Shown here: positions 24,638 to 34,881 of the stretch, piece after piece
Layout: each line of letters begins with the position of its first letter
How positions within the stretch are numbered: the stretch's first letter is position 1
From: Phytophthora colocasiae
Lineage: Eukaryota > Oomycota > Peronosporomycetes > Peronosporales > Peronosporaceae
Assembly: GCA_018806915.1 (NCBI GenBank)
Contig: JAGKQI010000098.1
Location: 3,720,001-3,784,000 of the forward strand
Direction: 5' to 3'
Length of the DNA: 64,000 bases
Notes under the pieces: model-generated
Database searches by the model: none
What the model was told of the DNA's origin: nothing
What the model saw: only the letters and a program-made list of their open reading frames with translations
Translations under genes and position numbers: made by a program

Positions 24638-24746
24638 AACCACCATTCGTGGTGAGTCGCCAGGCAACATTCAAGCCACCTACCCGTTTCAAGTGATCGC
24701 CATGGATCACATACCCTCGCTACCAAGATCCGAGAAAGGGAACACC

Positions 24747-25103
24747 TTGCACAGACAAGGCAAAAAAGTCAGGCGCTCGGCATACTCGTCCCAATCGCGC
24801 TAGTCGGAAACCTGGACATACATCTTGATCGCTCGAGTAATCGTCTGCACCATTCGCTCAGCCGTACCATTTGACTGCGGTCGGTAAGCTATAGTGGCTC
24901 TCTGGCGCTAGCCTAGGATCCGGTTGAAACCACGAAAAAAATCGGACATTAGGCTGGGTTCTCGGTCGTGTCGGATCACCTGGCTGACGCCAAACCGACG
25001 AAATACACAGATCTTATAGGATACCGCAATGGCCTAGGCCGTTCGCGAGTTATTAGCATTGACGATCACAACCAGTGAAGAGATCCACCCATACCAGAAG
25101 TTC
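24747..25103 (-). repeat. Inverted 357-bp integrase segment
   Basis: Reverse complement of sequence that reads forward at ~2180-2370 in unit 1 and at ~36080-36410 in G1. The left junction falls right after GGGAACACC and the right end is CCAGAAGTTC, the reverse complement of the next bases in the normal order, so it is a clean balanced inversion. Confidence 0.85.
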
Positions 25104-25304
25104 CAGACTAGAGGCGACACGCTATTCTACCTCGCACATGGCTGGGATCCCAAGACGACTCTGGAAGCAACGCTCTCCGTGGGGAATACCGGACGTCGTG
25201 ATACAGATCTGGAGATATTGGATCCACCGTCACTATCAGCTGGCTAAAGCTGGGACTACTTGGTTCTTGTATAGAACCGAAGGCCACACTGTTTCTCTGT
25301 GAAA

Positions 25305-25706
25305 ATGGAGCAAGAAGCGTACGCTCACTTGACTCCGACTCAGCGGGACACGCTTAACAAGCTTACGTCCTTGCTGGGCCCAGAAGGTATGGCGTATCTT
25401 GCGTCTAAAAGGCCAGAGGCCGTCAACGCGCGCCTGGAGGCATTTGCCTCGTACGAGAACGCTCTCATCGAGCACATTCAGCGGAATGTAAAAGGGACCA
25501 CCCCTGCTCCGAGAGCTGAGCCCGTCACGCTCAGCGTGAAGACCTTCCACGGGAATGAGGGGGAAAACCTCCTGTTGTGGACCCGAGAGGTCGAAATGGC
25601 CATGGGGGCCGCCATGCTCCAGTTGGAGGGGCAACGCGTGGCGTTCGCCTTCTCTAAGCTCGAAGGGCGAGCACGAGAATGGGCCTTGACGTCGGGGACG
25701 TCGGTA
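25305..25706 (+). pseudogene. G2a Gag, N-terminal part
   Basis: ATG at 25305, 18 nt after the LTR remnant joins the leader. ~134 residues ([11 protein letters not shown]... to [10 protein letters not shown]) match G2b Gag with a few substitutions; it contains the first half of the retrotransposon Gag domain ([21 protein letters not shown]). Cut at 25706 by the Tc1/mariner-like element. Confidence 0.85.
25705..25706. repeat. TA duplication, left, of Tc1/mariner-like element
   Basis: TA; the empty site in G2b reads GTCGGTAGAAACG. The matching TA is at 26754-26755. Confidence 0.85.
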
Positions 25707-25929
25707 CAGACCTGGCCAAAAGGATAGGACACCCCATAAATTTTAGGTTTTCTCAGCCAATCCGCGGTCTTTCTTATCACCAATTGCACCAATAAAAGCG
25801 TATTTTGTGCTGATCGGGCCTATCAAATTTGAGCTTCATCGGAGAAAAATTGAGTGACTTTCAATACAACAGTCCGATTTGGTGCCTGGTCAAAAGGATA
25901 AGACACTTTTATATACTTGAGTTTTGTAT
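25707..25929 (+). repeat. Left terminal inverted repeat (223 bp)
   Basis: Holds outer and inner transposase-site-like direct repeats 174 bp apart. Confidence 0.92.
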
Positions 25930-26004
25930 GGGAGGAGGAGTGATAACAGTGCAGACTTCGCTCAAATTCAGCTTCCTCCTACAGCACTTGGAGTTGTCTC
26001 GCTC

Positions 26005-26500
26005 AAAATAGCCCGAAAGCAGCAGCTAACGAAGTCCGAGAAAGGATAACAGCGCTATCAAGTCAAGGATGCAGTGTGAATCAAATTGCAGAGTCTCTAA
26101 AGCGCTCAAGGACTGTAGTAACAAACGTTTTAAAAGATCCGGGTAGTTATGGCTAGCGAGGTCGCCCTAGTAAGCTCACTGGTCGCAACTGCCGTAGTAT
26201 TGCTCGCGCGACGCGGCAGGGGGCGCTAAGCTCATCAAAGCTCGCAGAACAGCAGAAGCTTGGCGTCTCCAGTCGCACAGTGGAGCTGTTTAAGTACGTC
26301 AAGATAACAAGGTGCCTAAGCTCACAGAGACTCGCATGAAGGCACGAATCAAGTGGCGTCTCATGACTGGGGTGAACAAAACTGGAGGAAAACAGTTTTT
26401 CTGATGAAAAGGAATGGAATTTAGATGGACCTGACGTCCTTAAATGCTACTGGCGCTACCTTGAGGACGAGCCGAAGGTGAGGTTCAGCCGTTTGCAGGT
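26005..26500 (+). pseudogene. Tc1-like transposase fragment
   Basis: Broken plus-strand frame. Near 26030-26180 a paired-like helix-turn-helix reads SSQGCSVNQIAESLKRSRTVV then RGRPSKLT. Near 26396-26480 FSDEKEWNLDGPD and KCYWRYLEDE mark the first catalytic Asp region of the DDE core. Stops and frameshifts lie between, and the second and third catalytic residues are deleted. Cannot encode an active transposase. Confidence 0.8.
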
Positions 26501-26530
26501 GCGGCTAGTAGTTCAACTTCAACTCAAGCT

Positions 26531-26753
26531 ATACAAAACTCAAGTATAAAAAAGTGTCTTATCCTTTTGACCAGGCACCAAATCGGACTGTTGTATTGAA
26601 AGTCACTCAATTTTTCTCCGATGAAGCTCAAATTTGATAGGCCCGATCAGCACGAAATACGCTTTTATTGGTGCAATTGGTGATAAGAAAGACCGCGGAT
26701 TGGCTGAGAAAACCTAAAATTTATGGGGTGTCCTATCCTTTTGGCCAGGTCTG
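26531..26753 (-). repeat. Right terminal inverted repeat (223 bp)
   Basis: Reverse complement of 25707-25929 with about two mismatches. Confidence 0.92.
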
Positions 26754-26755
26754 TA

Positions 26756-27341
26756 GAAACGGCCTTCCCCACTTGGGGTGCAACAACTCAACTACAATTA
26801 AATAGAGCTAAAGGCCAAGCTCACGCAAGTGTTTGCTCCGCCTAACCAGGCGTATCGCGTGCGGTCACGCTTCCTTGCTTGCCGACAGGGCAAGAAGGAT
26901 CTGGTGGACTATGTCCAAGAGCTGCGCACGCTCATGGCTGCCGATCCTCTACCTGAGGTGGTCACCGTGACCATCTTCATGGAAGGTTTGCGAGCTGGCG
27001 TGGCCAGGACGGAGGCGTTCCGTCAGAATCCTCGCAGCTTCGAGGACGCTGTCAGCGTGGCATTGAATGCTGAACACAACTTTAAGTTGTCGAGGGTCGG
27101 TGCTAACAGCACAGGGTCCGGGGGACCCGAGCCCATGGATCTCAGCTATGCTGAAGATGAAGTAGCCGAGCTACGAGCTGCGGTGCAGCGTATGAGCACC
27201 CGCCGGTGCTACACGTGTGGTAGTCCCACACATCTGAGGCCCAACTTCCCTCTGCGCAAAGAGCGCGCCGGCCAGAATGGCCGCAACCCTGCCGCGGGTC
27301 CCGCTTTGGGCTCTGCCCAGGGAAACGACGGCTCCCAGTAG
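26756..27341 (+). pseudogene. G2a Gag, C-terminal part with degenerate zinc knuckle
   Basis: Continues Gag after the transposon: VFAPPNQAYRVRSRFLACRQGKKDLVDYV, the typical second half of the Gag domain, then an acidic linker and CYTCGSPTHLRPNF. The last Cys of the CX2CX4HX4C knuckle is Phe, as in G2b. As in G2b, an in-frame stop near 26803 separates the two halves and the C-terminal half sits in another frame. A three-residue stretch (IAG) found in G2b is missing. Confidence 0.85.
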
Positions 27342-27379
27342 ACGCGGGGCGGTCTACTGGGGAAGAACTGGGTTCTGCA

Positions 27380-27828
27380 GTGCGTGAGAGGCACTGGGGC
27401 TCAGCCCCGAAGAGCTCCGTGCTCTTGAACACGGAACGTGTGAGCAAGCAGGGCTTGCTGGTCGTCCATGTGGACGTGAAGGGCTTCGAGAAGCCGTGGA
27501 CCGTGTTGATCGATTCGGGGGCGTCTGGCAACTACGTCAGACGCTTCACCGTTGAGGGTAGTCAGCAATATGCTGAGGCGCTTCGAGCGCGAAGAGGTGA
27601 CACCGTCACTGTCCGTCTAGCGACGGGCGTCCGTGTCACGGTAGCCAAGGTCCTCATGGACCTGAGGCTGAAGTTCTTGGACTTCGACAGCGTAGAACGC
27701 TGCTTGGTCCTGGACCTGGATTCGAGGTACGACCTCATCCTTGGTATGGCGTGGCTGGAGCGCCACGAGCCATGGATCGATTGGAGGTCGAAGACCTTAG
27801 GTGCTACGCACTTCTCTCCTAGTGGAGC
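27380..27828 (+). pseudogene. G2a aspartic protease, cut by G1
   Basis: The frame includes WTVLIDSGASGNYVRR, the catalytic DSG of retropepsin, and LDSRYDLILGMAWLERHEPWIDW, the second conserved strand. It is cut at 27828 by the G1 element and resumes at 41837. Nearly identical to G2b 45085-45533. Confidence 0.88.
27825..27828. repeat. Target site duplication of G1 (left)
   Basis: GAGC, repeated at 41833-41836. The empty site in G2b reads GTGGAGCTTTGG. Confidence 0.85.
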
Positions 27829-29246
27829 TGTGGTGAAGCGGACGAAAATTTTTCCCGGAGAGGCGATGTCAGCCACGAACCCGAATAGAGTCGGAACGAG
27901 CGACAGGGGGGACCTGTGATCGCCAGATCTGGGTCGAATCAGACGAAGGCACGATGGGTCCCGCCGGGAACAGGCAATGGAGACACCGGCGAAGAAGCAG
28001 GTGGAGCGGTGTTCGTGGGTGATCCGAATCCTGCCGTGGTGTTCGTGGGTGATCCGAATCCTGCCGGAGGAAGAATGGGGAAATCAAGGATGTTCTCGCG
28101 CGATCAACGATGACGGGTCCCCAAGTGAGCATGATCAGCTTACCCTGGCGCCCCGAAGCCTCTAACAGCACGATCCAACTTCCCCGGGCGGCGACGAAGC
28201 GAGATCACGCAAGATCGCGCAATGATCCTCTCCCGTATAAGTACGAGATCAGCTCCGGATCAAGGTCAACCCCAGGCGCGGCGCAGACTCTTCTTGTGGC
28301 CTGATCCGGATTCTATGAAGGATCACCAAGCGGGATCAGGCAGTGATCAAGTCCCGATTAAGTACGAGATCAAGCTCCGGTTAAGTGCGAGATCAAGTCC
28401 CGATTAAGTACGAGATCAAGCTCCGGTTAAGTGCGAGATCAAGCTTCGGTTAAGTGCGAGATCAAGCTTCGGTTAAGTACGAGATCAAGCTTCGGCTAAG
28501 TACGGAATCGGCTCAAGATCAGGGTTAGGGGTACCAAGCTAGGGATCAGCTATGTAGCCAGTGTCATGTGATCGTAGGATAGTAAATCAGGATGGGATTA
28601 GTAGGCATAGGAATAACCATAAACAGAATCGAATTTGCCCTGAACCACTCAAGTGTCTTCGCTACGCTTGGAACCGGGAACTACATTGGCCCTACAAGCG
28701 TCAGGAAGGTAAGGATACGTGACCTAGTATAGCGGTTAAGTCTGGATAATATATTGGCCAGCTTTGCCCTATCTAGTGAACTATCCTTTAAGTGCATACA
28801 TCGGATCGGAAGGAATTGGTTGTTTAGCCTAAGGATCCCGTCGAATCTCGCCCCCTCAAGACCCCCGCTATCGGAAGCGGAAAACAACGGAAAGGAAGGG
28901 ACCGAATCCCGAACATTGGACTATTGGAAGACCTGGATCAAGAACCAGGCACCCGGATCAAGGCTCGAGAACTCGCCTACGACCGGGATCAAGTACCCCG
29001 AGGTGGAGTGAAGAACTTCCACGCCGCCTCAAACCCCTGCGTCACCCAAGACCTTCTTCTCGTCCCAAGACATCTTCAGAAGTTACCTGGAAGAGCGTAA
29101 CCCGCCTACCGACGGTACACAAGGTGAACACTACACGCAACAAGATCACGGATCCTCGGGGGACCCCCTCCGTTAGTCGGTGTCTGGGCGCAAGTGGCGG
29201 TCGCGATCGGCCTCAACCGGATTTTGGCCAGATCCGCTCCACCACA
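27829..29246 (+). repeat. G1 5' LTR
   Basis: 1418 bp, starts TGTGGTG and ends CACCACA. Compared with the 3' LTR it has 10 extra bases (GGTGAAGCGG) right after the first three and one G fewer near 29112. Confidence 0.93.
28342..28506 (+). repeat. 23-bp GATC-bearing tandem repeat in G1 LTR
   Basis: About seven copies of a 23-bp unit like CGAGATCAAGCTCCGGTTAAG, with small variants. The same array is in the 3' LTR (~40927-41091). It lies in probable U3, where enhancer-like repeats are common. Confidence 0.85.
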
Positions 29247-31576
29247 ATGGTGCGCGTGCCCGGATTCGAACCGAGGATTTTTTTTATCACCGTGAGTCCC
29301 AAGAAGATGTCAAGATTAAAGAAGAACAAGGGGAAGAAGTGCCTACGAAGGTTGGATCAACGGAGGCACTGCTTAAAACGGAAAGATCCACAGATCAGCA
29401 GAGTTCTGGGAGGATCTCTACTGACAGACACGAGGCAGACCTGGATCGCAATCCAGATCTCGAAGAAAAACCTCGAATTCCTCCCAAGGCCCCGTCGAGG
29501 GCCATTGCGGATCTCGATGAGAATCGAGATCCGCACACGAGCGATAAGGAATCAGCAAAGCTGAAACCTAATCTGCTCACCAAGTCCACTGGTGCCTCAA
29601 GATCGACTAAGAAAAAGAAGATCAAGAGCACCCGGACGAAATTGAAGGCTCCAGACTCAGAGCCAGAGGATGTGATCAACCCAGGATCAACGATCACCAA
29701 GGACGCGATCGAACAGGCCTACTACAGGAAGAGACTAAGCGAGACCTTGCTTAATGATCCTGTTCTTACGATCATACAAGTCCGCCAGATCGGTAACCTC
29801 ACCGGCCCAGTGTCGAAGCCCCGGATTAGCTCTGACCGCCTGAACGCGGTGAAGATCCTACTTGATCTGCTCCAAGAAGCTGGTTTGGTGGCTGGAGAGT
29901 TCGACCCAAACTCTCTATTTGACTTGGAACTGCAAGCGATTCAATCTGCGACCCATGATCTATTCGACTCCCTCAAGATCTTGGTCGGCGAGCGCCTACT
30001 GACGCCCGACCCAGGCTATCAGACTGGGTCGTCATGCTACGCGTCAGCGACCTCGGAACCAGACTCAGATAGCCCGAGAGGGTTGCAACGCATGTCGTTA
30101 GGGCCCTCCGGCGCCAAGTTCCTGAAATCGCGTGTGAAGAAACAGGATACGCGATCGGTGGCCGCAAAGCTGGAGGTCAAGATGCCCGATCAGCAAGAAA
30201 ATCGCCGGATCCGGACGGACCAGACTGCGCCGACGACTAATTCCACTGGATCGAGCAACAAGTTGGACGATTACTTTCAAATGGCGATGGATCGTTTCTT
30301 GAAAGAACGGAATCTCGCAACACCCCGATCGCCGATCAAAGGGGAGTTGGATGTTGAAATGGAGTCCGTCACGGCCTCGGATCCGGATGCATGGGAATAC
30401 GATCCGGACGATATGGGCATACCAAGTTCTGGTGGACAGATGTCGAGCCGAGCAGTGATCGCATCCGCGGCAATCGGTCAAGGAGGATCGTCGATGATCC
30501 AGCGGGTCCGGATCTCAGCGATCTCGGATCTGAAAGATTTTGCGGGTAAAGATCTGGACGAAGATCGCGCTCGGGCCTGGATCAGTAAAGTCAAGTCAGC
30601 ATTTCAGCGCGATCAGGCTACGGAAGAAGAGAAATGCCTCACATTTGCAGATCTGATGGTGGGACCGGCAAAGAACTGGTACAGGCAGCTCAGTCGAACG
30701 ACGAAAACCAAGTGGGCAGATCTGTTGGACAGTTTCCAGACCCAGTATTGTGGGTTGGGTATGTCGGTCGCGTGGCAATACTATCACGCTCGCAAGCGAT
30801 CGGAGGAGACTCCCTTGACTATCTCTACCGGCTCAACGTGGCGGCTTTACGTGCTAGACTGAAGATCAGGATGTGAGCCCTAAGGCCCGCCGGGAACATG
30901 TAGATCACTATATCGAGACATTGGGAGATCCGGAGTTAGCTGATCGGCTGACCCTACTCCGGCTGAATGACGTCGATGAACTTGAGGAAGTACTTCGTGC
31001 CCGGGAACGGGCGAAAAGCAGACAGCGTAAATCTGCGTTCGGATCGAAGTACAGACAAAGGCACCGGCCAGTGCCCCGGCGGCACCCACCCGGGCGGTGG
31101 TACGGGCGATCCAAACCCAGGATCCGAGCTCGGAATCGGAGGAAATATCCGGATCGGACGGGTCCGATTCTGAAGGCGATCTCCGGAGAATATATCTTGC
31201 TGCGTCGGAAGACAAGCAGATCGGCACTGGGGGCGTCCCCCACCAACAGGATCAGTCGCGATCGCAGGTGAACACGCAAGATCGAGGCCGGATCGCGGAT
31301 CGCAGGGGTACGTCGGACCACGATCGAGGTCGCTGTTCACACTGTGGATCGCGGAAGCATACGGATCTGGACTGCTGGAGACGTCTAACCTGCGAAAAGT
31401 GCGGGAAGAGAGGTCACCCAACAGATCGCTGTCTGTATACCTGCCGTGGTTGTGGGGAGATCCATGAAGCTGGAGAATGCCCCATGGAAGAATTCTACAA
31501 CCAGATCCGCAAGTGGTACGACCCGACCCGACATGCCGGATTGTTCCCCGAGAAGGTGGAAAAGATGTTAAACTAG
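29247..31576 (+). pseudogene. G1 Gag (frame-disrupted) with three zinc knuckles
   Basis: An ATG at 29247 spans the LTR/primer-site junction and is in frame until an eight-T run (~29279); a one-base change there would join it to the long Gag frame that stays open to 30862. That frame has a lysine-rich start, a disordered middle and the Gag domain at ~30520-30830 (DFAGKDLDEDRARAWISKVK). The domain continues in another frame to 30876 (DYLYRLNVAALRARL) and then 30873-31271 (RREHVDHYIETLGDPELADRL). A third frame, 31097-31576, carries three cysteine knuckles: CSHCGSRKHTDLDC, CEKCGKRGHPTDRC and CRGCGEIHEAGEC. At least three frame breaks; either decay or homopolymer errors in a young element. Confidence 0.8.
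29248..29273 (+). promoter_or_regulatory. G1 primer binding site
   Basis: One base after the LTR, a TGG-initial 26-nt stretch ending in GGATTCGAACCG. Its complement has the form of a tRNA 3' end: T-loop TTCGAAT, a 5-bp T-stem side, a 7-nt acceptor strand CACGCGC, discriminator A and CCA. The tRNA identity cannot be read from this alone. Confidence 0.8.
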
Positions 31577-34143
31577 GACGCTCGCCGGTTTGGAAACCGG
31601 TACGAGCCGAGCGTTCTGAGTACTGCATCTATGCATATGTGAACAAGAAATCGAGAGATCAAGATAGGGAGAATTCGGATCTGCGCGGTAATACATGTAA
31701 GTTGCATTCGTATACTGCTAAGATCGCGAGTCTTCCCCGGATCGATGAGTTCTCGCGATCTGGTGCGGAAGTGGCTTTGGATCTCAAGGAAGGAGAATCC
31801 AGGGGGTATTGGAAATACCACGCACCAGGAAAATGGTTCCGCCAAGCCAAGATCTCAGGCAAGATCAATCAGGAAAGAGCGATCTTGCTCCTGGACACTG
31901 GCGCCGAGGTATCCATCTTGGATACCACCTTTGCTCGTAAGGTTGGGTGCCACTTTGACACTAGTCAGAGACAGGACTGTGTTGGGATCGGCGATAATGT
32001 GTACACAACCGAGGGAAGAACGAGGATCAAGATCACACTTGCGGGATATTTGGTCTACTTTTTCGATATTTGGATCGGAGATCTATCCGGACAAGATGCG
32101 ATCCTGGGTATGGATTTCATGATCCCGGCTGGGGTCCGGATGGATCTGGCAGAGGGATCGATGTGCTTACCTAATGAAGTGGGGATACCACTTAGTGGTC
32201 GCAAAAGATTATACGGGGAGAAGGTGAGATCAGTGAAATTGGAGGAAGATCTACATATCCCAGTTGGGGGATCTGAAGAGACCGCATCGAGAGTGAAATT
32301 ATCGGCGACGGAGAAATTATGGGTGACCAGAGGCGACCGATGGGTACCCACCGTGGTAAATGGACCCGGCCGAACTCGGTACTTAGCGATCACGAATTTG
32401 AGCGAGAAGATTTTACGACTGGATCACAGATTACATGTCGGGATGGTACTTGATCAAGAAAAAGTTCCTCGCTACCCCGGGTTTGTGTCGGTCGGGTCCC
32501 GGCGTTACATGGAGTGGCAGAATCTAGCTCTAGAAGCGACAGTGGACGCAAGACCGGAACCTCAGGAAACCGTAAAGATCCCCTTACCGTCGGTCGAACG
32601 GCCGACCTACGTTACGCCGCGATCTATACTCCGTCGAGGTGGGGCAATCAAGACCGATCCTGACCCTGCACCAATATCGACATTGGAACCGCGATCACCG
32701 ACCGATACGGCCGAAGTCAAGGTCGCATTCATCGATCCCCAACCGGATCCCATGGATACCCCACCGATCACGATCAGTTCCGACAAGACCCTGAGTGGCG
32801 AAGCTGGGGGCGGTGAGACTGAGACGAATGGTGAGACTGAGACGAATGAGAGCTTGCCAGATCAGGCCCCAGGTCGGACAGATCGGACATGTGAAAAGGA
32901 AATCGAGGTAAAAACAGAAAAACCAGATTTTCAAATCGAGATCCAGCATGTATCCGACGCCGATGCCGTCCCCATGGTTAAAGACACCCCGATCTTGACA
33001 GCCAAGGACGATAGGCTGCGCGATCAATCAACGGATGAACCCGATCCGACATCTCCGGAAGGAATCGAGAACGCCGATCAGACCCACTTACACGAAAGTG
33101 GCGATTTTTCGGCCGAAGATCTAGCCGATAATCTCGCAGTAGTACCAGAAATCCAGATCTCCACCACTGAAGAAGTCAAGATCGAAGATCTGCAAGTAGG
33201 AAATCCGGGATCGGCTACCCCGGAGGAGATCGAGAAACTTCGACAGATTATTTGGAAGAAGCGACATCTCCTGATCGGAAAGGGAAACGCACTTCCTCCA
33301 GCGGCCAAGGGTGTTATATGCGATATCGACGTGGGTGATGCAAAACCGATCGCACAACGAGTCCGAAAGGTGGCGCCACAGTTCCGCGAGAAAGTATCGG
33401 ATCTCATCAAAGGCCTCCTAGCTGCCAAGATTATCCGGCCATCGACCTCGCCATGGGCATCGCCGATCGTGGTGATCATCAAGAAGAACGGTGTAGACAT
33501 CCGACTATGTATCGATTATCGGCTGGTGAACGGTCTCACGAGGCTGATGATCTACCCAATGCCTCTGATCAATGACCTGTTAGAAGATCTTGACAAGGTT
33601 CTGTGGTACTGCTCATTAGACATGGCGAGTGGATTCTGGGTCGTATCAATGACCGATCGAGCTCGCGCGATCTCAGCTTTCATCACCCCGTTCGGCCTCT
33701 TCGAGTGGAATCGCATGCCGTTCGGGCTGAAGAACGCCCCTCAGATCTATCAACGTCTTGTGGACAACGCCCTATATGGATTTTTGAAGATCTCCCAGTC
33801 AGGGAATACGGAAGACTCCGCAGATGTGTTTGAATCAGGGATCCCGGAAGATCCTGGTCGCCCGTCGGTTCTAGGACGGAGATCATACATCGACGATATC
33901 TTGATCACGGCTGGATCATGGGATCAAATGTGCGATCGGGTGGAAGACCTATTGGAGGCCTGTGATAAATGGAATCTCTCGATCAGTGTGGCGAAGAGCT
34001 TCTGGGGCATGGATAAGGTGGAATATCTCGGACACAAAGTGTCGATCGACGGATTGGAGGCAAACCCGAAAGACCTGAAGTCTCTGACGGATCTGCCATT
34101 CCTGGGTCGCTCCGATCCATGCAATCGTTCCTGGGAAGTTTGA
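31477..34143 (+). CDS. G1 Pol, protease and reverse transcriptase
   Basis: A long open frame; the meaningful part begins at ~31580 after the Gag stop. Retropepsin: LLLDTGAEVSIL (Asp at 31894) and GQDAILGMDFM at ~32090. A ~300-residue acidic, low-complexity linker follows (~32560-33200). RT starts at ~33230, with KKNGVDIRLCIDYRLVN, LDMASGFWVV, FGLKNAPQIYQRL and YIDDILIT (~33886-33909). About 30 extra residues lie between the thumb-side helix and the YIDD strand. The frame breaks at ~34110 (LPFLGRS) and RT continues one frame over at 34119. Confidence 0.88.
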   Translation: MPHGRILQPDPQVVRPDPTCRIVPREGGKDVKLGRSPVWKPVRAERSEYCIYAYVNKKSRDQDRENSDLRGNTCKLHSYTAKIASLPRIDEFSRSGAEVALDLKEGESRGYWKYHAPGKWFRQAKISGKINQERAILLLDTGAEVSILDTTFARKVGCHFDTSQRQDCVGIGDNVYTTEGRTRIKITLAGYLVYFFDIWIGDLSGQDAILGMDFMIPAGVRMDLAEGSMCLPNEVGIPLSGRKRLYGEKVRSVKLEEDLHIPVGGSEETASRVKLSATEKLWVTRGDRWVPTVVNGPGRTRYLAITNLSEKILRLDHRLHVGMVLDQEKVPRYPGFVSVGSRRYMEWQNLALEATVDARPEPQETVKIPLPSVERPTYVTPRSILRRGGAIKTDPDPAPISTLEPRSPTDTAEVKVAFIDPQPDPMDTPPITISSDKTLSGEAGGGETETNGETETNESLPDQAPGRTDRTCEKEIEVKTEKPDFQIEIQHVSDADAVPMVKDTPILTAKDDRLRDQSTDEPDPTSPEGIENADQTHLHESGDFSAEDLADNLAVVPEIQISTTEEVKIEDLQVGNPGSATPEEIEKLRQIIWKKRHLLIGKGNALPPAAKGVICDIDVGDAKPIAQRVRKVAPQFREKVSDLIKGLLAAKIIRPSTSPWASPIVVIIKKNGVDIRLCIDYRLVNGLTRLMIYPMPLINDLLEDLDKVLWYCSLDMASGFWVVSMTDRARAISAFITPFGLFEWNRMPFGLKNAPQIYQRLVDNALYGFLKISQSGNTEDSADVFESGIPEDPGRPSVLGRRSYIDDILITAGSWDQMCDRVEDLLEACDKWNLSISVAKSFWGMDKVEYLGHKVSIDGLEANPKDLKSLTDLPFLGRSDPCNRSWEV

Positions 34144-34881
34144 ATTACTATAGTCGGTTCATCGAGGATTACGCGATCTATGCATCGGTCCTATATGAAC
34201 TACGTGAAGTGGAGTTCGCAGAACTGAAGAAGCGACCAGATCTTCGAAAGATCATGGATAGTACGGACCCGATCAATCGAGATCCCGTTGCGCTTAAGTC
34301 GAATCAGGATGGATCACCCGACACCTTGACTCAAAGGGGAATAGTACGCCGGATCTTAACTTGGGGCGACGCCTCCCCCCTGTTCAAGCAAGGTCGGAGC
34401 CAATCTGGCCCAAAGAGCTGGCGACGAAAGGTGGGGTAGAGCATACAGGGCGTTTACAGCCTTGAAAACCAAGATCGCGTCGACCCCGATCCTCCGTCAC
34501 TTCGACATGACAAAGTTACCCGTGGTGATCGTGTATGCCAGTGACTGGGCGATCTCCGCCGCATTAATGCAGGAACACGACCAGATCTACCACCCGGTCG
34601 CATTTGCCAGTCGAACCTTGAAGACGAACGAGTTAAACTATAATGTTGCCGAAAAGGAGGTGTTGGCTCTACTTCGGATCCTGGATCTACACTACACCCT
34701 GTTGGTGGGACGTCGGATCAAGGTCCTAACCAGACACTCCACGCTTGCCTGGCTGTTCAAGTCTGCCGGCCTTCAAGGGCGTCTGGGACAATGGTCTGCT
34801 CTCCTGTCCCCATGGACACTCGAGATCACGAAGTGTACGAAGGGAGAGGATGAGATACTGGGGCGATCGCAGCTAATATAA
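34119..34881 (+). pseudogene. G1 RT end and first, catalytically altered RNase H
   Basis: 34119-34439 gives the RT thumb (MQSFLGSLNYYSRFIEDYA); after another frame change near 34440, 34462-34881 gives a Gypsy-type RNase H fold (VVIVYASDWAISAALMQ, SRTLKTNELNYNVAEKEVLALL, LTRHSTLAWLF). The usual TDAS catalytic Asp is Tyr (VYAS), and the relic copies in units 1-3 share this change. So this domain looks like a structural tether, comparable to the RT connection domain of retroviruses. Confidence 0.82.

Larger units (their letters stand above)
24633..25245 (+). pseudogene. G1-family relic copy 3, 3' portion (integrase, with inversion)
   Basis: 24638-24746 continues the integrase of relic copy 3 ([21 protein letters not shown]). 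24747-25103 is inverted and carries the integrase core backwards. 25104-25245 is forward again, with the post-core LAHGWDPKTTLEATL and a following arginine-rich stretch. It fuses at ~25246 to the G2 relic without LTRs. Confidence 0.8.
25707..26753 (+). mobile_element. Deleted Tc1/mariner-like element with 223-bp inverted repeats
   Basis: 1047 bp with CAGACCTGGCC...GGCCAGGTCTG ends, TA target duplication and perfect-length 223-bp terminal inverted repeats (25707-25929 and 26531-26753) differing at about two positions. Each inverted repeat has two copies of the end motif: outer at 25710-25732 and inner at 25884-25906 (CCTGGYCAAAAGGATARGACAC). This is the IR/DR layout of some Tc1 elements, where transposase binds twice per end. 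The core carries a broken transposase piece, so it is non-autonomous. Confidence 0.92.

Noticed and set aside
27916..28407. Short plus-strand frames in the G1 LTR (same at 40501-40992)
   Set aside because: No start context and no domain; they follow from LTR repeats.
29248..29273. Sequence resembling a tRNA 3' half
   Set aside because: Lies right after the LTR and lacks the 5' half, D-arm and anticodon arm; it is the primer binding site.
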